Positions 52,699-63,870 are shown, numbered from the stretch's first letter. The stretch: 64,000 bases of DNA from Gari tellinella (GCA_922989275.2 OV277862.1:19325543-19389542); one strand, 5' to 3'. The notes: generated by a model not told the origin, from the sequence alone. Numbers and translations: made by a program.

Positions 52699-55016
52699 AC
52701 AGTAGAAAGCCTTGTGTTGACACAAACCTTTTGCTTAGGCCAATTCGTCGCGATTTGCAAGAAACGGCCTAAATCCATACAAAAATAATTTGTCATATAA
52801 ATCTTTTTTTAGAGTTCTATAACATTGCATGATTTGCAATCTAGCCGAACAAAAGAAGCCGTATTAGATCTACGACTTCTGTTTTAAGTGTCAAACGATA
52901 GCAAACATTCGATTGATGATATTTGATTTATATGGGTTCTTTTTTATAATGACTACAATGGAAATTAATAATTTTCATATCTTCGAATGCTGCGTATAAA
53001 CAAACAGTCACTGACAAACGAAATCACATTGCCATGTTTATATATCTGTATTGGCAAAATGGAGCTGTATATGGGTAGCTATGTTCAGCTCTGTTCTGGC
53101 CGGGTTTAGTGGAGTGCGCAAATATGGTTCATCTCATTCAATAGCAGCTCTATACCCCTTTTTGGATACTTAAAATCCTCTGAAGACGGAGCATGACTGC
53201 CTATGTGGCGAGGTAATTAAAAACAGCTATGCACGTAATGCTCCAGCTTGACAGGTCATTCTGTCTGCACCAAGCTGTCATATGAGTGTTAAGCACAGGT
53301 ACGCCAACAAGAACAACACTTATATTTAGGAAATATGATCGTGTGTGAGTAAGCACGTGCGTGTATCCGCGTGTTTGGTGTGTGTACGTGTGTGTGTGTC
53401 AGATCGAATATTGACAGGATGGTAAGAACGTGTGCGTTAAATCGTCTTGCACTCTAATGTCGGCCAGTCTTTTGACTAGCTTGGCCGGTGTTAGAAACTA
53501 GCTTGTCCGGTGTTAGGAACTCGGGGAAGTTTGTGAGTTACAGCAAGGAACCCAAATACTGGTGTTTTGTATCTGACATTACTATAACCTGGTGTATTGA
53601 TATTTCAAAAGGATGTCAAACCATAACAAAAACTTTACAAATGTATGCATCGGTAGTAACAGCCAGTCCAGACAACATCCTAACATACTTGAGTAAGTTG
53701 ATTTCGTCCTATATAGTATAAACGCATTGTGGTGAAACATTTATTCCCAAGACATTCTGACCAAAGTTAGGCGTTGCTGAACTTCTCCGCAAGGAATTGG
53801 ATGACACAAACGTTAAATACCTGGAAGGCTCTAACCAGTCAAAGCAACAACAATAACATTCCCTTGCAACCGAACATCATAATACCGGTATCCTATTCTT
53901 TAAACACACTTTTTTCTATGTGTTGACATAGTAACCTATATTTTTACTGCTCTTAATGTGTGTTCAAACTTGACCTAGATTTGGTCAAGAACAACATTTC
54001 GAGCACGGTTAATGAAGATCCAAAGATCCTAATGTGTGGCCTTTTGGTTGTTAACAAGCAAATATTTACGGATGACACACGGCGCACACCGACGCCGGAA
54101 ACAACGCGATCACAAATACTCAGTATGAGTATGTGCTCTTATGAGCTAAAAGGATAGAACTATTCTTTTCAATCCGATCTCCTCGACAATTTCCGTAAAC
54201 TACACAGAACATCGGAATTTAATGATTTACTTCGATTGCCGTACATTGCGGGTAATGACTAAAAGGCGGTCACTAAAAGCATTGTTAGATAGCTCAATTG
54301 ACATACATTTGTGACAACTATTTTAAATGTATTCAGTAAATACATGTACTTGACTAACGGGTATTTCAGACTTAACAAATAATACGAGTGAAAAAGCAGT
54401 ACATATTCGGTACCTGTAGCGCTTTGATTACTTCATGTTTATATCTAAGAATTAGACAAAACATGTCAAGCAGCTTCCGAATTGAACAAATATTGTTGGT
54501 GTGTTATTGCATACCATATAAAATGTTACCAATAACATTGGGAATTATTGTACCACGTGTATGCTTGAGAAGACATAACTGTAATCTTTAATTTGATCTT
54601 ACTTTAGCGGAGCAGATAACTGTAACAACCTGTCACTTCCGGAAAAAACACCAAAATTGGCATTTCTTCCTCCTTGAGGTTGCTTTTTTGACAAAACCCG
54701 CTGGCCACTTGAAAATCCAAAATGGCCGCCATTTTTCAAGATGTCCGCCAAGGAATATACAAATATATTGTTTTTCACCATAATATGCAATACCTCGTTC
54801 TCATTATTTGAGTCTGCGGCGCCTAACAAATATAATCTCCATATACCGATACAAGCACAGTATGGTCTACTGTCATCACATACATGTAAAGGGGTTGGCA
54901 TTTCAACATGTTGCCATGCTAGACAGTATTCATAAATGCAACATCTGCGGCAGTGTAGTAATGTATTTACGTATGTGTCAATTCAGTAAGAAAACTTCAT
55001 AAGTATGTCAAACAGT
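52699..55016. other. 2.3-kb MITE-free spacer
   Basis: The longest stretch without a foldback element. It holds a (GT)n run near 53380-53400 and a bivalve 'ttgacctagatttggtcaag' scrap at 53970-54150. No SLC6 exon or other gene could be supported. Confidence 0.45.
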
Positions 55017-55247
55017 TTAACTCATTCACCCCTGAAACTATTAATGGACAATAGTCTACTCCATTTTTGACTATTTAGGGGTGATTTTAACAATATATTT
55101 CAAAAAGACAAACAGTGTAGACCCTGTAGACTCTTTAAGAATCCCTCATCACCAGGATCTACACTGTTTGCATAGGACAGATGTAATCCTCACAGGAACA
55201 CTGTTTGTAAATGAAGAGTATACTCGTCGCTAGGGTTGAATGTGTCA
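55017..55247 (+). repeat. MITE B with HP1 variant
   Basis: TTAACTCATTCACCCCTGAA at the left, 'cgctagggttgaatgtgtca' at the right. CAAACAGTGTAGACCCTG / CAGGATCTACACTGTTTG. Confidence 0.82.
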
Positions 55248-55293
55248 TATCCATAGAAGACATCGATTTACTCGACATATACTATAAAATTAA

Positions 55294-55487
55294 GCAGGGC
55301 TTCAGATAAGAGGGAGTAAACTGAACAAAACTAGCATTTTCTCACTCATTTCAGCACCAAATCCTTTGGTGTACTACTCATTAGAATAGTCTCAAAGAGC
55401 CGATTCTAAGGAGTAGTATCACCATAGGGTTTAATACAGAAATAAAGGTTTAAGCTTTTTGAAATACTCCCCTTATCTGGAGCTCTG
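55294..55487. repeat. Foldback element, single copy here
   Basis: GGGCTTCAGATAAGAGGGAG / ACTCCCCTTATCTGGAGCTC outside and ACTACTCATTAGAATAG / GATTCTAAGGAGTAGT inside. Confidence 0.75.
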
Positions 55488-55605
55488 ATTAAGCTTATTG
55501 CAAAAGTAGTCATGACTTCCACTCGGGCTCGCTAGATATTGAGAATATGCAAAGGACATAAATAGATTAGCAGACTACATATTAAAGCACCACCAAAAAT
55601 GCCAG

Positions 55606-55818
55606 TTAGCCCTTTTTCAAACGTAGACGACTAAAGTCGACTTTGCAAACAGTTTTGATCCAGATCAGACGCCGCATAACGCGGCGTCTGACCTGAATCC
55701 AAACTGCTTGACACTCGTTTCGAAATTTCGTCAGTCAAACTACCTTAAATCAAACTTTGACACTATCTTGCAGACAACAATACTGAGCAGACGAAAATAT
55801 GGCGGTGAACGGGTAACA
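55606..55818 (-). repeat. MITE D with HP1
   Basis: GTTAGCCCTTTTTCAAACG at the left and TGGCGGTGAACGGGTAA at the right. HP1 GCAAACAGTTTTGATCCAG / CTGAATCCAAACTGCTTG. A more decayed D-like copy follows to about 56095. Confidence 0.75.
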
Positions 55819-56189
55819 ATCTTACGTTAAAATAGCCTTTGTTATTTATTGCGAAGCGCGGAGGATTAATCCGTATCTTGCCAAGTGCGCCTTCAGTAGC
55901 ATTTGCCAACAGTTAACATGCAGATCAAACACGATAATCTCGTTACTTGAACATGCGCACCACAACCAGTAGACGCTCAGTATTCTAGGTTTCTTAGATT
56001 GATAAAATATAAGCATTAAAACTTGATTTTGAAAGAAATTATCAAAATAAAAGTTTTAAGCAGGCGACAGCAGGATAAGCGTCGTTAAGCGGCTATATCA
56101 TTTTACAAAACAAGAATGAATACCTGAACAAAACAAAGCTACAAAGTAGAGGACATACAGTAGGGGCAATAGAGTATGAAGGACAATCT

Positions 56190-56383
56190 AGTCGAAACTC
56201 GATTATTCCAACTCGCGTTAGTTCCAACATACTCATATTTCAAAGTTAAAACGTGGCTTAGCCACGTTTTAACTTTGAAATAAGGGTATGTTTGACTTAA
56301 GCGAGGTCGACTTATCTAAATGCAACTTATGAAATACTGGTACATTCGATTTAAGCGAGTTCGGGGTATCGAGTTTCGACTGT
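56190..56383. repeat. MITE G foldback
   Basis: AGTCGAAACTCGATTATTCC / GGTATCGAGTTTCGACTGTA and AAAACGTGGCTTAGCCACGT at the centre. Confidence 0.85.
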
Positions 56384-56599
56384 ATGTTTACACGAGACTT
56401 GGCTGACGTTTGGCCTTTTAACAAAAATTTGGGTTTAAATAATGCGCAAAAATGCACATCGTCAAATTTAGGTCCAAAATGTTTTACAACATTCAAGATT
56501 ACTTTATTCAGTAATGGTCCGTTGCTGAGAATTAATAATAAATTACTTGTACGAATTAGGTATTATACATCTTTTCACACACATGATATGGTAACGTCA

Positions 56600-57110
56600 A
56601 ACAGGTCATAGGGCCATACCTAACTATGATGATGAAATAGTTTGCCTATTGACTATGTTACTTGTAGAACGAGGCATGTAGTTTAACCCATATTCTGCTA
56701 TGATATATAGCCCCAATCTGTTTTAAAGCACGACATTGCTCCTGGCAGAGAATTTACATTAAGAAACGTTTGTGAATCAAGCAGTACATGTATACACCTT
56801 TTCAGACAAACAAAATTGTTTCGTAAACAGGTCATACCTGTACTATATGATGATGAAATAGCTTGTCCCTATGGAATATGTTACAGTACTGGTAATATGA
56901 GATATATAGTTAACATATATCTTGCTGTGATGTTTATCTCAAAACTGATTTTACAGCGCGACAGTGTCCCTTTACTTGCAGAGAAATAAAAATAAGAAAC
57001 GCTTTGCGAATACGAGCGTATTTACGAGCAGTATACACCTTTTTTCAGACAAACAATAGGGTGTCGTGCTCACACCAACCTATGATGATGAAATAGCTTG
57101 TCTATGGATC
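56600..57110. repeat. Diverged tandem repeat, period about 230 bp
   Basis: 'tgatgatgaaatagcttg' recurs near 56630, 56849 and 57088, with 'gtatacaccttttcagac' preceding each later copy. Confidence 0.6.
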
Positions 57111-57117
57111 TATATCG

Positions 57118-57270
57118 TACAGAGAAAACGTTATTCTTTCCCGTTTAAACGCAAACGAAACGCAAACGCATTGCAAAAATGAAGAAAATGGCAACTTTTT
57201 GGCAATTCTAAATGCTGATTTTAACCTGGATGGCTAACAGTTTGGAGCCTGATCAGACGCCGGGTCACTT
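57118..57270. repeat. MITE I, 5' half with left arm of HP1
   Basis: TACAGAGAAAACGTTATTCT and 'cccgtttaaacgcaaacg' then CAGTTTGGAGCCTGATCAG, CGCCGGGTCAC, after which it breaks off next to a C element. Confidence 0.75.
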
Positions 57271-57274
57271 GTTG

Positions 57275-57509
57275 TTAACTCTTTCCCCGACACAAGCACC
57301 TTTTAGTGCATTTTATTTATTCCTCCACTTAAGAAAATAGTTCCAATTTATACAGTCATGAACGTGTACCATGAAAAATACCACATGTTTCCTAGCAAAT
57401 GTACGCTTAAAGCAGCCCTAAAATAAAGCAGAATGCGTCTTAAAGCTTTCAACCTACTTTAAGTGGTCACCTGTATTCAAGTCTAGAAGCAGGCTATGGG
57501 GTAAAGGGT
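57275..57509 (-). repeat. MITE C, complete, inverted
   Basis: TTAACTCTTTCCCCGACACA at the left and CTATGGGGTAAAGGGTTAA at the right. HP2 is decayed. Confidence 0.8.
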
Positions 57510-57670
57510 TAACTCTTTCAACACCACGGACCTGTTTAAAACATACGCCTTACATTTGCAAATAGTGTAGACCCAGATCAGGGTCTACACTGTTTACTTA
57601 TAAGAGCAATATTTTTTTTAACTACCTTAGTAGACTTGTTCATGTTTTGGTAACTTGAATGATCCAAATT
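57506..57670 (+). repeat. MITE N with short HP1, sharing TTAA with C
   Basis: TTAACTCTTTCAACACCACG starts at the TTAA that ends the C element. The hairpin is TAGTGTAGACCCAGATC / GATCAGGGTCTACACTG with almost no loop. Confidence 0.75.
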
Positions 57671-57835
57671 GGAACATAACTATCGTATTTTACGGTGCCT
57701 ATTCACAAGTATATACATTTGAACTATTTGGGAATAAATCAAAGGCATTAAAAGACGTATTTGTGGGAAAATTGGTTAAATAGCTACAAAACGTGATTTA
57801 ACTAAACACCTTTTTGCAAAGCAGATAAGTTAAGT

Positions 57836-58040
57836 AATACCTTTCTAATACGACCACTATTTTGTTTAATCATTAGGGGTGTAAAAACATGTGACTGCTT
57901 AAAACAAGGAAATAAGAAACCAATAAAGCTGCTTTAGGAGCATTCTGTTTGACTATCATCTTGTTTTAAGCTGTCACCTGTCTTTTATATAATCAATTAG
58001 TCTTTGTTTTTAGAGGTCGTAATAGAGAGATTTAACTGTA
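57836..58040. repeat. MITE E with HP2-like hairpin
   Basis: 'acctttctaatacgaccac' at the left and GTCGTAATAGAGAGATTTAA at the right. Arms AAAACAAGGAAATAAG / CTATCATCTTGTTTT are diverged. Confidence 0.7.
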
Positions 58041-58326
58041 TATGCTCCTAACCAGACACATTTATGTAGCTAAACGACAATTCGAACCAAGATGTCGTGG
58101 GGATAGACGCAAAGGGCAAACACTTAATGTTGTCCGCTATCGTTGTGCGGGCATAGAATTAAAGGTTATTGTTTGACATTGAGCAAAAACTATATGCTTG
58201 ACATTTGAATATATCATGTCTACCACATTGCTTAATATCAACAGTACTTGGTACCCAAACTGGTTGACACCCAATGCTATGTGTGTGTTCCAGCATGTGC
58301 TCAAAATCTACGTTTCAGAATTTAGA

Positions 58327-58552
58327 TTTAACCCATACGTGCCTAGTGTCCCATAAAAGAGACATAAGCAAACAGTGTAGACTCTGATCAGACGCCGCAT
58401 GATGCGGCGTCTGATCATAATCTACACTGTTTGCTGACAAGATTTTCAATGTAAAACAAAACGAAAAGGAAAATTCAGTCCAGACACCTTTTACATAAAA
58501 ATGGACTATTTATCCAATATAATTATAAACATAGAAGAATCCACTTGGTTAA
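58327..58552 (+). repeat. MITE L (TTAA) carrying HP1
   Basis: TTAACCCATACGTGCCTAGT at the left, 'ccacttggttaatg' at the right. HP1 (58368-58435) is GCAAACAGTGTAGACTC with AATCTACACTGTTTGC and GACGCCGCATGATGCGGCGTC. The rest aligns with the hairpin-less copy at 30899. Confidence 0.82.
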
Positions 58553-59545
58553 TGTAGATTGTATTTTAGCAGATGATATAATGGTAGTGAATTGTATAAT
58601 AGGGTTTTAATGGTGTATGAAACCCATAAGCGAATTTTTCAAAGTATAACTTTTTTTTCTATCATTGTTTTTTGAAAGAGCTGTTTATGATGAATGAAAA
58701 AATGAAAAATATATATATGGTGGTGTCCTTTTTTGAGCTACAGCGATATGAAAAGGGTATGTCAAATTTGGACTTTGTTTTAAAATTTTACCCATTCAGA
58801 GTACAAGCTTCAGTAAAATCTATTTCAAAACAAAACAAACATTGTAATTTTGGTTTTCATTATTCATTTCATGTCTATGGTGGAATTTTACATATAGAAA
58901 CCAAATTTTGACAGAGCAGGCACCAGGTTTGAACAATATGGATCCTTGATTATCAAAAATATGCTTTTAATAGGGCATGATTTTATTAGATTTTTTATTT
59001 TATGAAAAAAAGTAAACAAGTTAGAAAATGAAATAGTTCTAGTATTAAACTTTTTTTTATATTCTACCAGATGAAAGTTCATGCTAAGGCAGTTCAAATT
59101 ATGAAAAGAAATTGAAAGGTCAGTGTTAAAAAAATTGAGTTATTAAAGTAAAAACAGTTATCTCCCTTTACAAATTTTTAAAGAAAGTACCATATCGATG
59201 ATATTTGAAGCTTTATAAATTCACATTTGGTGCTTGTTTTCTCTTAAATTAGTTTTTGTATGAAGAAATACTACCATAGACAGGAAATAAATAACACAAA
59301 ACCAAAATATCATATTTGTTTTCATTTAAAATTGATTTTATTGAAGCGGGCTGTTTGAAAAGGACACATAAGAGAAAGTGGGTGGGGTAAATTTTACATG
59401 GCCGTAGAGCCAAAAGTTGTTCACCTAAATGTACACTTTTTCTATTTTGTCATTTATCTTAAATATCTCTTCAATACAAAACCATCATAGAGTGTTTTCA
59501 TATGCTTTGAAAAATTCCCAAAATCATGAGTCTGATACACCATTA
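58553..59545. other. AT-rich spacer, nothing recognised
   Basis: Low-complexity AT-rich DNA; the short open frames are not gene-like. Confidence 0.4.
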
Positions 59546-59612
59546 AGATAGCGCAGTGGTTAGCGCAACCGCTTCTTATCCATGTGTTCCGAGTTCGATT
59601 CTGGGTTTAGGC
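59546..59612 (+). mobile_element. tRNA-like SINE head
   Basis: TAGCGCAGTGGTTAGCGCAA fits an A box and GAGTTCGATTCTGGG a B box, 36 bases apart. No acceptor stem pairs across the ends, so it is a tRNA-derived repeat and not a tRNA gene. It differs from the SINE at 12540 and 29551. Confidence 0.6.
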
Positions 59613-60159
59613 AGTATATGAGAGGGGGATCATTAAGGACTCCCTACAGGTTCAGTGTTTGTATTTGACGATAAATTTTGTCGATAGGGTTGAGTGTGTT
59701 CTTTAATTCATTGCTTTTTAACTTTGCAATACATACTTCCGTTAAACTTGTAAAGTAAGACAACTTGTGAGTCACCTAATCTCGCGATGTCTTGTTTCTA
59801 GTGCATACACTGTTTAAAACTACTTTTAACAAAATACCCACCAGACGTAAGCTTACACGAGTCTTAAGTGCAAATGGAACAAAAGAGGCAGTACTTGTCA
59901 AAGGCTTTGATCCATACAATCAGGAACACTTTACCCGCCATATTTAAGCTCATATTTCCAAACACGACCACTTGTAAAGACAACACTTAGACGAGTTTTT
60001 CAAATTCTAAAATCTTGAAATTTTCACAAGCCTGTATCTTGTTGCTTCACATTAGAAACTCCTCTTCGGTTTCTAAATAATATTCTGGGAAAAAGTTGCC
60101 GCCTATAGAAAGTTTGAAGTTTTTGTTTCTATGTATTTTTCTATATTTGAATTATAACA

Positions 60160-60174
60160 CCCCCCCCCCCCCCC
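60160..60174. repeat. Homopolymer C15
   Basis: Fifteen consecutive C. Tract length is prone to sequencing error. Confidence 0.85.
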
Positions 60175-60218
60175 GCCTCGTCAAGATTCACACTATTTGA
60201 CACTCATTTCAATATTCA

Positions 60219-60448
60219 TTAACACATTGCACCATAGTGACGAATATATTCGTTTTCGCAAACTATATACCAATAAGTATGTAAACAGTGTAGACTCAAA
60301 TCAGAGAGCTTCTATAAGAGCCTAAAAAGCCATCCGATCATGGTCTACTACTTTATCGTTTTGCAATATGTTGCCAAATGGTAAAAACATGGACAAGCCA
60401 TGTGCATTTTCGAATTGTCTATAAAACTTTTCAGGGGCGAATGAGTTA
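60219..60448 (-). repeat. MITE B, inverted, decayed HP1
   Basis: TTAACACATTGCACCATAG at the left and TCAGGGGCGAATGAGTTAA at the right. The hairpin arms AAACAGTGTAGACTC / GGTCTACTACTTT are decayed. Confidence 0.7.
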
Positions 60449-60814
60449 AGTCAAAGTACCTCATTTTTTAAATTCAATAAATAAAGGCTGATGACAATTG
60501 TTTAAAATCGACGAAGTCATTGCAGTTAGAGGACTTAAACGTGAATATAGCTTTGTTTCTATGTCAATAGTAAATATGTTTTACAGTTTGGGCTGTCTGA
60601 CGAATAATCTAATGAAGAACCACAGCTATCTCGTAAAATAATTAAGGCAGCTTAATGCAAGAAATGCATATAACTTTCTATTCTCAATCTTAACGTAAGC
60701 TGTTTCACTGTGTCTTTGTCATTCATCAGCAATCGTAACTTATCAGTTACTCAATTGCAATGAGTTCAAGTATATTCATATAAGACATCGACAGCATGTG
60801 ACTTATATACTGTA

Positions 60815-61188
60815 TACAGTGTAACCCCTCTAAACCGGCACCTCTAAACACCGGAATTCTCGCTTAACCGGACAAACACTTTAGTTCCGTTTCAAACCCG
60901 TTTTTACTTTTACCCATTACACCATAAATACACCTTTTTATTCCTACACTGAAGAGAAAGGTTTATACATTCTAGCAGATGATAGCTTAAAGCAGGTTGA
61001 AAGTAAAGCAGAATGCGCCACAAGGCCCATTCTGCTTTAATTTCAACCTGCTTTAATTGGTCAGCTATCTTCAATACTAGAAACAAGCTATTTGGCAATG
61101 AGTTAAAACCCCTCTAAACTGGAAACCCCTCTAAACCGGAAATTTATGTTGTCCCAACAAATGTCCGGTTTAGAGGGGTTTCACTGTA
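60815..61188. repeat. MITE Q (TA-flanked), split by a nested MITE C
   Basis: TA|CAGTGTAACCCCTCTAAA and TTTAGAGGGGTTTCACTG|TA, with CTCTAAACCGG reiterated near both ends. The C element 60909-61106 sits inside. Confidence 0.82.
60909..61106 (-). repeat. MITE C nested in Q, with HP2
   Basis: TTACCCATTACACCATAAAT at the left and TATTTGGCAATGAGTTAA at the right. HP2 AAAGCAGGTTGAAAG / TTTCAACCTGCTTTA is well kept. Confidence 0.82.
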
Positions 61189-61339
61189 TTTACACCTACT
61201 AGTATATACATATCTCTTGTTACGTTATGCTGTACCTATCATCATTGATATATTTTCTTTGCTATCACTGTTGACAATATAGATATACTACCACTACTAT
61301 AATAAAGCAAAAACTTTCATAATTCGCAGTAATAAGTTA

Positions 61340-61740
61340 CTCCATTAACTCAGAACAAAAGTATTTCGACCGAATTTCGAAACAACTGGGCGTGGACATG
61401 TACCATCGGCCATTCAACTCTATCCTCTCACCGGTCACACATAAGAAGGACAAAACAGACAAATTGAAGAAACGTGTTGTGTACTAGGTGACCTGCGAGA
61501 ATTATATGAATGACTTCATGGGTAAACCAGGGAGACCGCTTGTAAACTATTCAAAGAGTAATGTGTCTTGATCCAACTCCGCACTTCGCGAACACTGTGG
61601 AAACATTGAACATCACATTGATCATCACAATGATCCACACAATACAAAAGTTCGAACGTCTAAAGGCATGTACATCTAAAACGTAGAGCAGCGACGAATA
61701 TATTTTTCAACAGGGACAAGTGGTTTGAGTTGCCAGAGGT
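61340..61740 (+). pseudogene. Decayed Penelope-like element fragment (GIY-YIG region)
   Basis: With stops and indels, the + strand reads FDRISKQLGVDMYHRPFNSI, then THKKDKTDKLKKRVVY, GKPGRPLVNYSKS, SALREHCGNIEHHID and NVEQRRIYF. This order (linker, K-D-K, VVY, C, G.xGR.L, SA..EH, H.I, R) matches the GIY-YIG endonuclease end of Penelope-like retroelements. Reverse transcriptase domains are not present. Non-functional. Confidence 0.55.
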
Positions 61741-62061
61741 GTATAGTCGTCTCCTGGTATCACATGACGACGGTTCAGTCACGTGATACCTACTGACAAC
61801 TGGAGGTAATGTGACACATACAAAATATCCAGGTATGGAATAGTTTTGCCCTGAGTTAATTGGCTTAGTTATTACTATGGACAGTCAAGAGCAAAATAAC
61901 AACTTACATTGGGGGGTTTTTATAACTCAAACAAGAGAGCCATTGTACATGTACACTATTAAGGCGTTGTTTAATCCATTACTCGATAAATGCGCCTTTT
62001 ACACATATAATCTTATTATTCCTTGAAGAAATTCCTTGAAGAAAGTAGTTTCATTTTATTT

Positions 62062-62224
62062 AAGAAATGAATTGCGTACTTCCGGTATTCATGAGCTGAT
62101 GGAACTTCAATGCTTTTACTAGCAAAGTGCGTGAAGCCCGAAGGGCTTCTCGCTTATCTTTGCTAGTAAAAGCATTGAAGTTCCATCAGCTCATGAATAA
62201 CGGAAGTACGCAATTTATTTCTTA
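62062..62224. repeat. 163-bp near-perfect palindrome
   Basis: AAGAAATGAATTGCGTACTT / AAGTACGCAATTTATTTCTT outside and ATGGAACTTCAATGCTTTTA / TAAAAGCATTGAAGTTCCAT inside, centre GAAGCCCGAAGGGCTTC. The arms differ at few positions, which suggests recent origin or ongoing arm correction. Confidence 0.88.
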
Positions 62225-63472
62225 TATTTATATTCCACTGTGAACTGAGAAATGAACCAGAAATGTACATAACCGTACAAATAGTCACTTTGCACGTTGC
62301 TATGCGTTGCTAATCGTAGTAACGATCTCTATATATGGACTGAAAATAGTCCCAATCACATATTATAATTACTGGATAAATTTAGACTTTTAACCGGTAA
62401 ACTTTCTCGTTATGTTTAAAAACCCTTTTGAGGCATTTAAAAGCACATGAATTTACAAAATATTTGTACTATAAGCATCTTAAATTTAGGTCGCGTTTTT
62501 TAAAACCGATTTACTCACACGCCATACTTGATTTAAAATGACGAAGCGGGAATGGAGGTCATTATCGGATTTTTTCTATGCTAACGGTAAGGACATTTCA
62601 ATATTTATGCTTCACTCATTATTTTATATATAATAGTCTGATACATCTTCTTCTTGTATCGTTTTAACGTCTCGCCCAAACGAGTCAACGCTTCCATGGG
62701 GGGAACCTAATAGTCTGATACGCTACGGTAACTGGGTCAGTATTACAATGTACCCCGCGTTAACCACGCCTACCATATGGACTTCTGTATCGATTTGAAA
62801 GTGATCAGTATAGCTCCGCCCCTAAACCAGCCCGCTAGAACTGGATTTTAAATGACCATTCATTGAAATATGCAAGTCTCTTTTTAGAATAGTGTTATAT
62901 AAGGACAATGCTGGGCGAATGTAAATATTCTAATATGAATATGTATCAGACTGTATAATTGAAAACAAGGGTTAAAAGTATAGATAGACAGTTACTCAAT
63001 TCACGATACTACTCCTTCTTTTTGCAAATAAAATCGACTTTTGTAGGACATAGTGGTTACATGTAAGATATCGCGTACAGAATATAAATTATGGTCTTAT
63101 ATTTACATTTGCCCCAATCTAATCCATTGAAAAAAATGACGTTCAACGTTCAAATCGTGTAAATGATATTTCTCGAGAGGGCGGGACTTGTGGAATAGTT
63201 TCGCAAAGTAGGCGGTACATGTGCTTTTTTCACTCGCGAATTAATCTTTGGAACTCGAAGAGCAAACATTTGACCGAATTTTAAAAAAAAAAGTTCTTAA
63301 CCAATGTATGCATTCCTAAAGGCGGAAACCATGATTAACAACTGGAATTCTTCTTTATTAAAGAGTTAAACTGCAAGAAAACTGATTTACCTAATAAACA
63401 GCAGCTGTCTGCAATTCTTTATGACAAAAATCGATATATTTATCCTACTTTAAAAATGGCATTATATCCGAA
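62225..63472. other. Spacer with GC boxes and a candidate small exon
   Basis: CCGCCC occurs near 62817. An ATG at 62538 opens 16 codons (MTKREWRSLSDFFYAN) ending at G|GTAAGG (62586), a possible first exon on the + strand. No further exon is visible, so I do not call it a gene. Confidence 0.3.
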
Positions 63473-63498
63473 TGACGTCAAATCGCCATTTTCGCGCC
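63473..63498. promoter_or_regulatory. CRE followed by E2F-like site
   Basis: TGACGTCA at 63473-63480 and TTTTCGCGCC at 63489-63498 lie 8 bp apart. Both are exact consensus words for CREB/ATF and E2F. They may mark a promoter, but no start of transcription is known here. Confidence 0.35.
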
Positions 63499-63744
63499 AA
63501 GCAGTCAAGTTGTTGGCGGTCGAATGTAAACAATGGAACTTATTGTTTTGCTTTCGAATGTACACAGCTTCAGTAATGCGGCCATGTTTGTTTCTTATAG
63601 GGTACACATTATTCGTGTTATCAACCTCTAACATGGATTAAACGGACATGCGAACTAAAAAAAAATCATTTAATATTAGAAATTACAGCAAATACAGGTA
63701 TATTGTTAATATAAGAAATGAACTGATAATGGTAAGATATCGAA

Positions 63745-63870
63745 GTTTCCTCCTTACTTTCAGCCTGTTTTAAGAGGTCACCTATCTTCAATACAGGGCT
63801 GCCATAAGTTGAAATGAAAAATCCTAAGATTTCGAAATGTGCATTTTTCAATTGCGAATTTACGAATAGT
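63745..63870. repeat. MITE K / HP2 fragment
   Basis: CTTTCAGCCTGTTTTAAGAG, then CAGGGCTGCCATAAGTTGA and 'aaatcctaagatttcg'. The K end occurs inside rather than at the edge, so the copy is rearranged. Confidence 0.55.

Noticed and set aside
54599..54901. 100-codon minus ORF (NGGHFGFSSGQRVLSKKQPQ)
   Set aside because: Slight resemblance to repeat-derived ORFs, but no splice context, no family match that I can name and no transmembrane pattern of SLC6.
59546..59612. tRNA gene
   Set aside because: A and B boxes are present but no acceptor stem or standard cloverleaf; better read as a SINE head.
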